DNA from: Bacteroides sp.
GTDB taxonomy: Bacteria; Bacteroidota; Bacteroidia; Bacteroidales; Muribaculaceae
NCBI GenBank assembly: GCA_023663525.1
Contig: JAMPHF010000001.1
Coordinates: 518,455-573,285, forward strand
DNA: 54,831 bases
Reading direction: 5' to 3'
In this document: piece by piece, positions 36,051 through 45,046 of the stretch
Numbering within the stretch: the stretch's first letter is position 1
How the letters are laid out: every line of letters begins with the position of its first letter
Program-made: the position numbers and the translations under genes
The notes under the pieces: model-generated
What the model saw: only the letters and a program-made list of their open reading frames with translations
Database searches by the model: none
Told to the model about the DNA's origin: nothing

Positions 36051-37109
36051 TTACGACTTAGGCTCGGGACGAAATTTGTAGTTATTGCGCAGTGATTCAA
36101 AGGTGGAGGCGATCTGACCGCCCTTGGCTGATTTGAGTGCTGCCGTATCAGCCTCTATATCATACTTAATCTGATCGGCTGTAATGACTTCCGGCACTTT
36201 GCCAATCTCAGGAATGCCGCGCCTCAGCAATTCGGGAGCGATGTCCATGCCATAGACCTCCCTCAGATGTGCAGACAACGCAGCGAGTATCATTGACGTA
36301 CCTCTCACCTTACCCTCCCATGAATAGCCCGCTATATGCGGGGTGGCGACAGCGGCCACTGAGAGCAACTCCGGATCTATGTCCGGCTCACCCTCCCAAC
36401 AATCGATGCATACAGCAGAGAGACGACCGTCACTCAATCCGCGCTTCAGAGCCGAAGTGTCGGCGACAGGGCCACGCGCGGCATTGACAATCATAGGTCT
36501 ACGTTGCGTCATCGCGATAAAATCCTCATCAATAAGATGATATGTGGGGTAACGACCGACCGTGGTCATGGGTGTATGCACTGAGATCACATCACACTCC
36601 GCAGCTATCTTGTCGAGCCCGACATACTCCTTACCGTCATCGCCGGTCTCCCTGCGTGGAGGGTCGTTGAGTAGCACGTGCATACCTAAGCCGCGCGCCC
36701 AACGTTCGAGAATGGACCCGACATTGCCGACACCGATGATTCCAAGAGTCCTGTCGGCGAAACACTCGCCCGGTTTGAGGCTACGGGCAATCGCCGCGAG
36801 GACATATTGCGCCACCGCAGGCGCATTGCAGCCGGGAGCGTTGGCCACGGTGATACCACGCGACTTACAGTAGTCAAGGTTAATGTGGTCGGTGCCGATG
36901 GTAGCAGTACCGATAAATGAACAGCGAGAGCCATCAAGCAAGCGGGAGTCACATTTCGTGCGTGTGCGCGTGAGCAATATATCTGTATCACGCATTATCT
37001 CCGGTGTTATGCCGTCGCCCGGCAGAAAAGCGACGTTTCCCATACCGGCAACAGCCTCGGCAATGAACGGAATGTTGCGGTCAACGACAATGTTAAGAGG
37101 TGTAGCCAT
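36051..37109 (-). CDS. pdxB: Erythronate-4-phosphate dehydrogenase
   Basis: 352 residues. Oxidises 4-phosphoerythronate in the DXP-independent branch of pyridoxal phosphate synthesis. The NAD-binding motif GIIGVGNVGSILERWARGLG (about 125-145), Arg in NAARGPVADTSALKRGL, Glu in DCWEGEPDIDPELL and His in TPHIAGYSWEGK are the D-2-hydroxyacid dehydrogenase catalytic set; HIAGYSWEGK is typical of PdxB. A short C-terminal dimerisation part follows. Last of a three-gene run with the membrane protein (26 bp) and purD. Confidence 0.95.
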   Translation of the reverse strand: MATPLNIVVDRNIPFIAEAVAGMGNVAFLPGDGITPEIMRDTDILLTRTRTKCDSRLLDGSRCSFIGTATIGTDHINLDYCKSRGITVANAPGCNAPAVAQYVLAAIARSLKPGECFADRTLGIIGVGNVGSILERWARGLGMHVLLNDPPRRETGDDGKEYVGLDKIAAECDVISVHTPMTTVGRYPTYHLIDEDFIAMTQRRPMIVNAARGPVADTSALKRGLSDGRLSAVCIDCWEGEPDIDPELLSVAAVATPHIAGYSWEGKVRGTSMILAALSAHLREVYGMDIAPELLRRGIPEIGKVPEVITADQIKYDIEADTAALKSAKGGQIASTFESLRNNYKFRPEPKS

Positions 37110-37135
37110 AGTAAAGTGTGTGTCTTATAACAAAA

Positions 37136-38122
37136 TCATGTGAGCATGGTCCACGTATAGAGAGCGATATATGCCACCATCAGCACGGACGCAACTATAT
37201 AGCCGCGCTTCATGACCGTCAGGCGGAAAAAATGCCCGACTTGAAAAGCCACGCAGGCATTGAGCAGCGTGACGTAGAACGCCACATTGGTGAAATTAAC
37301 AATTGCGAATATGCCCGTCGAGATTGAAAGCAACAGAATGAGACCGTTGTAGGCCCGCGCCTGGGCATTGAAACCCATTATCTTGATCAGGTTGAAGCAT
37401 CCGAGTAAAAAACCGGTGACGAGCGACAGTGCGACAGTGGATAGCAGCGGCCAGTTCTGCGGATTCTCAAGCAACAACACGGGCGGCGTGAACTCGAAAT
37501 GCGGAATCTCGGGACGAGGGACCAAGCCAAGCCCCCACACAATCCATGCAGGCGTCACATTGCCTATGATGGCTGCAAGAATCTTCTTCACGCTGAAAAT
37601 CTTCATCTGTCCGAGCGCAGCCACGAAGATAGGGATATAGAGCATGAAAGTGTATTCGACCAACTGCCCTAAGCCCAGCATGAAAAACACCAGGAATACC
37701 CTCCGGCTACTCGGGCGGACATTGTAAATGCTGAACATAATCCACACTCCCGCCATGGAGAACAAAGCGAGGAGCGACGAGGCCGAGAACTGCCCCATGA
37801 CCGAGGGAACGCAGCCCATGGTCAGCATGAAAAAGGCCACGAAGAATACGGATGATGTCCTCAGCAAGTTGAAATTGCGGTTTATGAGAAGCATCAGCAT
37901 ACCGACACCGCACACCACCGCGATATTGACCCACATGGACAGCCATCCGTTGGCGAACCAATCGCCCGAAGTCGGGAAAGCTATGGTCCGAAAATCATCC
38001 AATGCGGCAATCTTACCTAACGCGTAGGCCTGGACGGTCATGAAAATGGCGGCGAGGGATATGAGCATTGCTATCCCTCGCGACCTTATGACACGTGTGA
38101 ATATGACTTCCCTGCGGGTCAT
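37136..38122 (-). CDS. Polytopic inner-membrane protein, unknown function
   Basis: 328 residues with about ten hydrophobic helices and no soluble domain. The N-terminus MTRREVIFTRVIRSRGIAML is basic (cytoplasmic side). It resembles uncharacterised Bacteroidota integral membrane proteins of the DUF6427 kind, but that assignment is a guess. It begins 3 bp after purD and ends 26 bp before pdxB, so it is co-transcribed with both, without an obvious metabolic link. No transport motif is recognisable. Confidence 0.75.
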   Translation of the reverse strand: MTRREVIFTRVIRSRGIAMLISLAAIFMTVQAYALGKIAALDDFRTIAFPTSGDWFANGWLSMWVNIAVVCGVGMLMLLINRNFNLLRTSSVFFVAFFMLTMGCVPSVMGQFSASSLLALFSMAGVWIMFSIYNVRPSSRRVFLVFFMLGLGQLVEYTFMLYIPIFVAALGQMKIFSVKKILAAIIGNVTPAWIVWGLGLVPRPEIPHFEFTPPVLLLENPQNWPLLSTVALSLVTGFLLGCFNLIKIMGFNAQARAYNGLILLLSISTGIFAIVNFTNVAFYVTLLNACVAFQVGHFFRLTVMKRGYIVASVLMVAYIALYTWTMLT

Positions 38123-38125
38123 CTT

Positions 38126-39511
38126 TTATGATAATCGTTTCAGATCCTGTCCGATGTCACGGCGCATGTATTTGCCTTCAAAATTGACGGTGTCGGCCGC
38201 AGCATAACTGTTGGAAAGAGCTTCGTCAATGTCCTTGCCGTAGGCACTGCAGGCAATCACACGGCCGCCGGATGTCACCAGCTCGCCATCAGCGGCACGG
38301 GTCGTCCCGGCATGGAACAGGATAGCGTTGACAGCATCCTCAGCTCCGGTGATGACCTCACCCTTGGAATAGCTTCCGGGATAACCGCCGGAGACAACCA
38401 TCACAGTCGTGGCGAAGCGGGGATCGACAGCCAAGGGCATATCACCAAGATTTCCCTTGGCGGCTCCTTCGAGCAGGGGCAAGAGGTCGGAAGCGATGCG
38501 GAGCATGACAACCTCCGTCTCAGGGTCGCCCATGCGGACATTGTATTCTATGACCATCGGCTCGCCCTCCACATCTATGAGACCGAGGAAAATGAAACCT
38601 CTGTATGTGATACCCTCTGCAATGAGACCATTGACTGTGGGGAGGATGATCCGCTCCTCGACTTTGCGCATGAACTCATCGTCGGCAAAAACGACCGGGC
38701 TGACAGCTCCCATACCGCCGGTGTTAGGTCCCGTATCCCCCTCACCGATACGCTTATAGTCCTTGGCGACGGGAAGGATGCGATAGCCTCCGTTGCCATC
38801 GGTCAAAACGAACACCGAACACTCGATGCCCTTGAGGAACTCCTCGATGACAACCGTGGCAGACGATTTGCCGAACATGCCACCAAGCATCTCGCGGAGT
38901 GATTTCTTGGCCTCGTCGAGAGAATCAATTATCAGCACACCCTTTCCGGCAGCAAGACCGTCGGCCTTCAGCACGTAGGGGGCTTTGAGAGTCTCAAGAA
39001 ACTTACAACCGTCCTCGACAGTCTCTGCGGTGAAGCTCTGATAGCGGGCAGTTGGGATGGAATGACGCATCATGAACTGCTTTGCGAAATCCTTGCTGCC
39101 CTCAAGCATAGCTCCCGCCTTTGACGGTCCGACAATCATAGGCGCCCCCTCTACATTCCGGAAATAATCGTAGATACCCGCCACAAGCGGATCCTCGTTT
39201 CCAACGATAATCATGTCTATTCCCTTCTCGGCGGCAAAGGCTGCGATCGCATCGAAATCGAGGGGTGAGATCTTCACATTCTCGCCGTATGCCCCTGTCC
39301 CGCCGTTGCCGGGAGCGATATAGAGTTTTTCGAGACGCGGCGAAAGTGAGACTTTCCATGCGATAGCACACTCACGGCCTCCCGAGCCGAGAAGAAGCAC
39401 TTTGAGTTTCTCACCTTGCTGCGCAAGAGTCTCGCCCGAGTTAAACGGACTTTTCTCGGGAGCATTGCTCACCGGATGACGGAGTGTATTGAGATTCTGT
39501 TGGATTGACAT
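38126..39511 (-). CDS. purD: Phosphoribosylamine-glycine ligase (GARS)
   Basis: 461 residues. Second step of purine synthesis: joins phosphoribosylamine and glycine using ATP. ATP-grasp fold: [16 protein letters not shown] (N domain), [17 protein letters not shown] (ATP loop), [15 protein letters not shown] (metal-binding Asn/Glu). The enzyme usually begins at [11 protein letters not shown]; here about 36 extra polar residues precede it ([20 protein letters not shown]...), and no Met or acceptable alternative start occurs between. The extension is either real or a start artefact. First of the purD-membrane protein-pdxB run. Confidence 0.94.
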   Translation of the reverse strand: MSIQQNLNTLRHPVSNAPEKSPFNSGETLAQQGEKLKVLLLGSGGRECAIAWKVSLSPRLEKLYIAPGNGGTGAYGENVKISPLDFDAIAAFAAEKGIDMIIVGNEDPLVAGIYDYFRNVEGAPMIVGPSKAGAMLEGSKDFAKQFMMRHSIPTARYQSFTAETVEDGCKFLETLKAPYVLKADGLAAGKGVLIIDSLDEAKKSLREMLGGMFGKSSATVVIEEFLKGIECSVFVLTDGNGGYRILPVAKDYKRIGEGDTGPNTGGMGAVSPVVFADDEFMRKVEERIILPTVNGLIAEGITYRGFIFLGLIDVEGEPMVIEYNVRMGDPETEVVMLRIASDLLPLLEGAAKGNLGDMPLAVDPRFATTVMVVSGGYPGSYSKGEVITGAEDAVNAILFHAGTTRAADGELVTSGGRVIACSAYGKDIDEALSNSYAAADTVNFEGKYMRRDIGQDLKRLS

Positions 39512-39554
39512 GACTGGAATATATGTTTGTTACTGTTATACAAATGCTTTTTTC

Positions 39555-41123
39555 TCACTCTTTCGTCTCATTGTCTGTGTTGCTGTCGGGGCGTTTCCAA
39601 CGGCGACGCGTGCGCATGAACGGACCGTCGGATGCCGGGATTGACGGCTGTTTCGGAGTGCCGCCGAGCGACTTCAGCGCATGAGGGTTGCGGTGACGCG
39701 AAAGAAGCTCCTCGGCCTCTCCCATAGCGGCTGTCTCCTCCTTGAACTTACGCCGACGCTCCTCGCTCTTGGCATAGCCGCCCTTCTTGGGACGGTATTT
39801 TTCCTCAAGCGGATTGGGTCTATGGCGTGCGGGAGCAGCCTCCTTGCCTCCCATGCCCTTTGACCGTGCATCACGCTTCCACTCGGCGTTGCTCTTGCGC
39901 GCAGGATACTTGCGGTTCTGACGGTCGTCTGACGGCACTTCTTTGAGCACACCGCCATCCTTGCGGAAATCGCTCTTGGTACCCTCAAATATGATATACT
40001 CCCTGAGCTCGCAGTCGAGACCGCCGTTCTGCATCTCCTCCTTTGAAGAGGGGCTGAGACCGATTGCAGTCAGATAATCGATGTTTGATGAGATAACCCA
40101 CGCGTGATAGCCGAGGAACACGCGCTTGAGTTTTGTACCTATCAGCTTGTAGAGCTGTTCCATATCCTCCGTGTTGATTCGCTCGCCGTAAGGAGGATTG
40201 GTGATCAGCACGCCGGGGACACCGTCGGCCGGGGCTGCATCCCACTGCTGCAATGAGCGGATACGGAGATTGATATACTCATCGACTCCCGCAGCAAGGA
40301 TGTTGCGCTCAGCGATGGCGACAGCCTTGGGCGACATGTCAGAGCCATAGATTTTGAACGGCACATCGCGACGCTCGGAATTTTCCTCCATCACCTTCTC
40401 GAAAAGCTCACTGTCATAGTCGTGCCAGTGTTCAAACGCGAACTCCTTGCGGAAACTGCCGGGCATGATGTTGGCGGCAATCATGGCTGCCTCCACAAGA
40501 AATGTTCCCGAGCCACACATCGGATCGACAAAAGGAGTCTCGCCGCGCCAACCGCTTTTGAGGATTATCCCGGCTGCAAGCACCTCATTGATCGGAGCCT
40601 CGGTCTGAGCCACACGCCAGCCTCTCTTATGAAGCGACTCGCCCGACGAGTTGAGCGACAGAGTGACGCGGTCACCGTCGATGTGGACATTGATCATCAC
40701 ATCGGCATCGTTGAGACGCACGCCGGGGCGTTTGTCCGGACCGAAACGGTCCTTGAAATAGTCCACGATTGCATCTTTGACACGATAGGTCACGAAACGC
40801 GAGTGGGTGAACTCGGAGGAGTGTGATGTTGTGTCAATCGAGAAAGTCTTTTCGAGCGAGAGAACATCACTCCAATTATACTCCTTCACCATCTCATAGA
40901 GTGAATCGGAATCCTTGGCAATAAACTTATAGATGGGTCTGAGGATACTGAGTGCTGTACGGCAGCAGATGTTTGCACGATAGAGCATTGCGAGATCTCC
41001 CTCAAACGACACCATGCGGCGTCCGGGCTCGACGTTGACAGCTCCGAGTCCGCGTAGTTCCTCGGCAAGCACATCCTCAAGCCCCTTCAAGGTCTTGGCG
41101 ACCATTTCAAAACGATGTTCCAT
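39555..41123 (-). CDS. RlmL-type 23S rRNA (guanine-N2) methyltransferase with basic tail
   Basis: 522 residues. N-terminal THUMP domain (about 45-160) and Rossmann methyltransferase domain (about 165-385): VDPMCGSGTFLVEAAMIAAN is the SAM-binding motif and TNPPYGER the catalytic NPPY. This is the short RlmL arrangement, lacking the RlmK half found in E. coli. After about residue 390 comes a 130-residue Lys/Arg/Glu-rich low-complexity tail (RKYPARKSNAEWKRDARSKG...) likely binding RNA or disordered. Substrate G2445 by family analogy. Lies 43 bp upstream of purD. Confidence 0.88.
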   Translation of the reverse strand: MEHRFEMVAKTLKGLEDVLAEELRGLGAVNVEPGRRMVSFEGDLAMLYRANICCRTALSILRPIYKFIAKDSDSLYEMVKEYNWSDVLSLEKTFSIDTTSHSSEFTHSRFVTYRVKDAIVDYFKDRFGPDKRPGVRLNDADVMINVHIDGDRVTLSLNSSGESLHKRGWRVAQTEAPINEVLAAGIILKSGWRGETPFVDPMCGSGTFLVEAAMIAANIMPGSFRKEFAFEHWHDYDSELFEKVMEENSERRDVPFKIYGSDMSPKAVAIAERNILAAGVDEYINLRIRSLQQWDAAPADGVPGVLITNPPYGERINTEDMEQLYKLIGTKLKRVFLGYHAWVISSNIDYLTAIGLSPSSKEEMQNGGLDCELREYIIFEGTKSDFRKDGGVLKEVPSDDRQNRKYPARKSNAEWKRDARSKGMGGKEAAPARHRPNPLEEKYRPKKGGYAKSEERRRKFKEETAAMGEAEELLSRHRNPHALKSLGGTPKQPSIPASDGPFMRTRRRWKRPDSNTDNETKE

Positions 41124-41228
41124 TCTATTTTTGACTTTCTATATTGTTTGACAGCTATTTTCTGTAGATTGTTTCCATGACTGCCCGGGATACCGTCACG
41201 GTCTGTGCGGCCGACGCGAGGGGAGCGG

Positions 41229-42149
41229 TCACTTCGTGACTCTGAAATTATCGGCACGGGCCTGGACAAGTTTTTCACCCGGAGCAACGTCGCGCGTCAC
41301 CCATAAGTTACCTCCAATCACCGCTCCGTCGCCGATAGTTATGCGTCCGAGTATAGTCGAATTTGAATATATGACCACGTCATTGCCGATGATCGGGTGA
41401 CGGGGAATCCCCTTGACAGGATTGTTGGAGTCATCGGTGACAAAGCTTTTCGCTCCGAGGGTCACGCCCTGATACAGCTTAACATTGTTGCCCAATATGG
41501 CGGTCGCACCGATGACCACACCCGTCCCATGGTCAATCACGAAACGCTCTCCGATTGACGCACCGGGATGAATGTCAATCCCGGTGACGGAATGAGCCTG
41601 CTCAGTGATCATGCGCGGTATGATCGGCACTCCAAGCTGAAGAAGGCTGTGGGCGATGCGATAGCTGATGGTGGCCCGGAAGCCGGGATAACATGCAATC
41701 ACCTCATGGGTCGAGACCGCAGCCGGATCTCCGAGATATGTCGCGTCGATGTCAGTGTCGAGTATATGGCGCAAGGCGGGGAGTTTGTCCACAAACGAAT
41801 CGGCGGTGGTTGCCGCGCGGGCATTGATTTCATCTATGGAAAGACCGCAGTTCGCACGGTCGAAGCAAAGACCCGCAGCAATCTGGCGGACAAGAAGCTC
41901 ATGCAGCTCATGACATTCGAGAGTCATCACCGAGCGGATGACTGACTGTCCACGGTAACTTTCAGTAAAAAATCCCGGAAACATCAGGCGGGAAGCCAGC
42001 TCGACAATGCGATGCACCTCGCTGTTTGACAGCAAAGGTTCACCCTCTCCCCCACGGGTAGGACACACATGACGCATCTCATCTATACTGCACAGGTGAC
42101 CTATCACCCTGTCGATGCCCGGACTTTTGGTCGATGACTGTTCCTCCAT
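41229..42149 (-). CDS. cysE: Serine O-acetyltransferase
   Basis: 306 residues from ATG 42149 (MEEQSSTKSPGIDRVI); the frame extends upstream to 42203 but those codons look non-coding. Makes O-acetylserine from serine and acetyl-CoA for cysteine synthesis. The N-terminal helical domain is about 1-180; the left-handed beta-helix follows (DIHPGASIGERFVIDHGTGV with the catalytic His-Asp, then VKLYQGVTLGAKSF). A C-terminal tail ending NFRVTK lacks the usual Ile terminus that docks to cysteine synthase. Lies 105 bp upstream of the methyltransferase gene. Confidence 0.92.
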   Translation of the reverse strand: MEEQSSTKSPGIDRVIGHLCSIDEMRHVCPTRGGEGEPLLSNSEVHRIVELASRLMFPGFFTESYRGQSVIRSVMTLECHELHELLVRQIAAGLCFDRANCGLSIDEINARAATTADSFVDKLPALRHILDTDIDATYLGDPAAVSTHEVIACYPGFRATISYRIAHSLLQLGVPIIPRMITEQAHSVTGIDIHPGASIGERFVIDHGTGVVIGATAILGNNVKLYQGVTLGAKSFVTDDSNNPVKGIPRHPIIGNDVVIYSNSTILGRITIGDGAVIGGNLWVTRDVAPGEKLVQARADNFRVTK

Positions 42150-42240
42150 AATTTCAGAGCGTGCCGGTCCACCCGGGGATACCCTTCCCTGCGATGCCAA
42201 CACAATGCAAAGTTACGATTTTTTTGTGGTTGGAATACTC

Positions 42241-42948
42241 TTAGCCACGATAAATTTTGTGAGACTTTGTGTAGCGCGTGATAAGCGACGTGATATAGAC
42301 CGTAAAGAGCGGGAACATGACTATGCCACCCACCGAGAGCACACAACCGAGAATCTTGCCGGTCACGGTCACGGGATAGATGTCGCAACCGAGAGTGGTC
42401 GCGTTCATACATGCCCACCACAAAGCCAATCCGAAATCTGTCACCTCACTGTTGACACCGCTCTCACAATAATAAAACAGCAGGCTGCCGAGATAGATGA
42501 ACGAGGCGAGTGATACTATATAGGACGAAAGGAATGAGGTCAGTTTGTTCTGCGAGAAAGCCCCGACAACGATTGTCATGGCCATAACGCCACGCGCAAG
42601 GGGGATGAAGCGCACAAAGAACAACTGCTCGGACGTGAGGCTTATGTGGAGTATGTTGATCAGATTGAGATACGGGATTGAAAGGAGGAAGTAGAGGAAG
42701 TGGGAGCGGATAAAACACCATTTGTCAGCCGCCAGACCGAGTTCGATGAAAAAATCGACCATAAAGACGATGCACACCCAGAACTGGAACGTCATGTAGC
42801 GATGATTCTCCAGAAAATTGACTCCCGAAAAAGTGTCGATGGATATGAACACAATCAGCAGTATCGACAGGACGATGATGACCCATCGAAGTATATCCAA
42901 CGTGTAACTCCGCAGTTTATCATTCTTTGCTTGCACCTCCACAGCCAT
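42241..42948 (-). CDS. Potassium-channel-like membrane protein with atypical filter
   Basis: 235 residues, about six membrane helices resembling the voltage-gated channel superfamily fold: four N-terminal helices, then a pore helix and filter between two final helices. S4-like helix FFVRFIPLARGVMAMTIVV has only two or three Arg. The pore segment is ALWWACMNATTLGCDIYPVT; the canonical TVGYGD filter is TLG-CD here, one residue short, with Cys in place of Tyr-Gly. There is no cytoplasmic RCK domain. It may be non-selective, a subunit partner, or non-conducting. Its gene is separated from cysE by 91 bp. Confidence 0.72.
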   Translation of the reverse strand: MAVEVQAKNDKLRSYTLDILRWVIIVLSILLIVFISIDTFSGVNFLENHRYMTFQFWVCIVFMVDFFIELGLAADKWCFIRSHFLYFLLSIPYLNLINILHISLTSEQLFFVRFIPLARGVMAMTIVVGAFSQNKLTSFLSSYIVSLASFIYLGSLLFYYCESGVNSEVTDFGLALWWACMNATTLGCDIYPVTVTGKILGCVLSVGGIVMFPLFTVYITSLITRYTKSHKIYRG

Positions 42949-42962
42949 ATATATGACGAATC

Positions 42963-42992
42963 AAATGTTAATTGTATAATAAATTAACATTT
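42963..42992. promoter_or_regulatory. 11-bp dyad upstream of the channel gene
   Basis: AAATGTTAATT (42963-42973) and its exact complement (42982-42992) are 8 bp apart, 15 bp before the channel start codon. A near-miss -7 box (TAACATTTG) overlaps it. It could be an operator; it has no T-run and is not GC-rich. Confidence 0.45.
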
Positions 42993-43019
42993 TCCATCAC
43001 AATATGGTTGAATGAAAAA

Positions 43020-43053
43020 GTCCGTCCCGACGGCAGATAACATCGGGACGGAC
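43020..43053. terminator. Bidirectional-type terminator after the TPR lipoprotein gene
   Basis: GTCCGTCCCGA (43020-43030) pairs with 43043-43053 over 11 GC-rich base pairs with a 12-nt loop, flanked by AAAAA on both sides so a T-run follows on either strand. It is placed 60 bp after the TPR gene stop, on that gene's strand. Confidence 0.85.
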
Positions 43054-43112
43054 AAAAAGTCGTATAATCTTAGTAGGACTCAGTCAAACGCGAGTCCCGC
43101 TCTGATCGGTCC

Positions 43113-44798
43113 TTAGAGGACAGATGAGAGGTTGAAGTTAGCAAATTCGAGATCGTTGGCAGCCTGCTTAGCGAGCTTGTTGTCAAGCTTGATAGCATTG
43201 CGGAGATTAGATGTCACCATCTGCTCGTTGTTGGTGCGTGCGCCTACGATAGCCATGAGATAGTAGGTTGTTGCATCAGGATTCTGGATAGCTGAAAGGG
43301 TTGACTTAGCCTTGCTGTAATCCTTGCTGAGGAGCTGTGCAAGAGCTGCGTTGTTGCTCTTGTCGTTACCAAAGGCCTTGACTGCTGCATTGACATCACC
43401 CTGCTGGAGATAGTACACACCGAGTGCAGAGTTGAGTTCGGGCAGACCGCCTGCCTTGCCGAATGCCTGGTTGGCAGCCTTGAAGTCATCGTTGACGAGA
43501 GCCACGAGACCCTGGTTCATCTGAGCTTCGGGAGCAGAGGGGTTGAGTGAAGCAGCTTTCTTGAAGTTGTTCATGGCTGCATCGAAGTTACCCTGCTGGA
43601 AAAGGATGTTGCCAAGGTTGTTGAAACCACGGTAGTCGTTGGGGTAGATTGTGGTCACGGCAGTGTAGATGGCCTGCTTGCGGTTGAGGTCGTCAGTGAG
43701 AGTGGCAGCATAGAGAAGCTCGTCAACTGAGAGCGATTTGGGATTGCTGTCAAATGCCTGGTTGATCTCAGCGTCGCTCTTGCCGATAACATCGATAGAG
43801 GCGGTGAGACGAGAGTAACGGAGGCGGGGGAGGATAGTCTCGGCGAGTTCATCGAACACGCTTGTCATGTTGCGGATCTCGCGGTCGCGGACTTCGGGAT
43901 CTGAGTACATCTTGAGGACGCTGAGGATGAGGTCCTTGTCCTGGATGTTGCTTTCAGACACGAGCTTCTGGAAACCTTCCCAGTCCTCAGGAGTGAAGTT
44001 GGCAGTGAGTTCGCCGAATTCAGTGATGTTGTCCTTCTTGAGCTGCTTCTCAAGGTAGCCCTTGGTGTTTGTCTCACGTTTCTCAGCGAGTTTTGCGTTG
44101 AAATCCCAGGGACCGTCAGGTGAAGCGTATGACTCAATGTTGAGTTCCTTGATTTCGCGACGGTTGTCAGCGTTGGCAGCGGCAACCTGCTCGTTCCAAG
44201 CCTTCATTTGGTCAGAGTTGAGCTGGCTCTCGCGGAGATTGGCCACGTTGATAAGGAAGAGGATGTCTGCCTTGTATTTCTCGTTGATGATGCGCTGGAA
44301 TTTGTCAGCAGCCACAGCGGGATTAACAGAGCCTGCGTCTGCGATAGCAGCGGTAGCGATAACGCCGTCAGCCACTTTCACGCGGGGGAGCACATACTGT
44401 TTGCCCTTCTGGTCAACAGTGAAGCCGAGATAGAGCTCTGACTTCTGCATTTCGGGCTGATAAACATAGTTCACGGGGATGGTGACTGTACCGCCATTGT
44501 CATAAGAGATGACACGGTTGTTGCCACGCACCTTCTCACCCTGGAATGTCATAGAGCTACCTGCAAGCTCCTGATTGTCGAAAGTGAGATACGGAGTTAC
44601 TGTCACGGTAGCATTCTTGACGAAGAATTTCGGAGGAATGTTGCCGGTAACGGTAGCAGGCACATTCTGGCCCACCACTTCAAGCGGATTGGGGTTGGTG
44701 GTGAAGTAATCAGCTGCGAACTGATTCATCTTCTTTCCGCATCCTGTCAGCATCACGGCTGAGCCAAGGAGCACAGAAAAAGCGATTTTTTTGTCCAT
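43113..44798 (-). CDS. TPR-containing lipoprotein
   Basis: 561 residues. Lipobox LTGC with lipidated Cys20; the following GKKMNQ is basic, without an acidic surface-export signal, so it probably faces the periplasm. Residues 30-150 are beta-rich (GNIPPKFFVKNATVTVTPYL). About 150-350 includes an OmpA-like stretch (ELNIESYASPDGPWDFNAKL, AEKRETNTKGYLEKQL), perhaps binding peptidoglycan. From about 385 several tetratricopeptide repeats follow (GFNNLGNILFQQGNFDAAMN, NNFKKAASLNPSAPEAQMNQ, ALGVYYLQQGDVNAAVKAFG). Strong codon bias implies high expression. Similar proteins occur widely in Bacteroidales with unknown role in the envelope. Confidence 0.82.
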   Translation of the reverse strand: MDKKIAFSVLLGSAVMLTGCGKKMNQFAADYFTTNPNPLEVVGQNVPATVTGNIPPKFFVKNATVTVTPYLTFDNQELAGSSMTFQGEKVRGNNRVISYDNGGTVTIPVNYVYQPEMQKSELYLGFTVDQKGKQYVLPRVKVADGVIATAAIADAGSVNPAVAADKFQRIINEKYKADILFLINVANLRESQLNSDQMKAWNEQVAAANADNRREIKELNIESYASPDGPWDFNAKLAEKRETNTKGYLEKQLKKDNITEFGELTANFTPEDWEGFQKLVSESNIQDKDLILSVLKMYSDPEVRDREIRNMTSVFDELAETILPRLRYSRLTASIDVIGKSDAEINQAFDSNPKSLSVDELLYAATLTDDLNRKQAIYTAVTTIYPNDYRGFNNLGNILFQQGNFDAAMNNFKKAASLNPSAPEAQMNQGLVALVNDDFKAANQAFGKAGGLPELNSALGVYYLQQGDVNAAVKAFGNDKSNNAALAQLLSKDYSKAKSTLSAIQNPDATTYYLMAIVGARTNNEQMVTSNLRNAIKLDNKLAKQAANDLEFANFNLSSVL

Positions 44799-44863
44799 AG
44801 CAAAAAAAATAATTATAATATATATGAATTTACGTTAAAATATAGGCGGACGCAATTCAGTAG

Positions 44864-44896
44864 CAAAGATACAACCTTTATTGTAAATAAACCAAA
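44864..44896 (-). promoter_or_regulatory. Promoter of the TPR lipoprotein gene
   Basis: On the minus strand TTTG (44893-44896), a 21-bp spacer and TATCTTTG (44864-44871) fit the Bacteroidota consensus. The leader is about 60 nt and AT-rich. Confidence 0.6.
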
Positions 44897-44944
44897 TTTA
44901 TGAAAATAATTGTGCGAAAAATGGATGATTTCGTAAATATGTTG

Positions 44945-44952
44945 TAATTTTG
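44945..44952 (+). promoter_or_regulatory. -7 box upstream of speA
   Basis: TAATTTTG on the plus strand fits the -7 consensus, about 95 bp before the speA ATG. No properly spaced TTTG is seen. It forms a divergent promoter region with the TPR lipoprotein gene. Confidence 0.45.
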
Positions 44953-45046
44953 TTTGTTGAACACCTGCACCCGCAAATGTGGAAGGCAGGTTTCCAATCA
45001 GATGTTTCAATTGTTTAACATTCATTTCAGCAAGTGACAATAGCCG

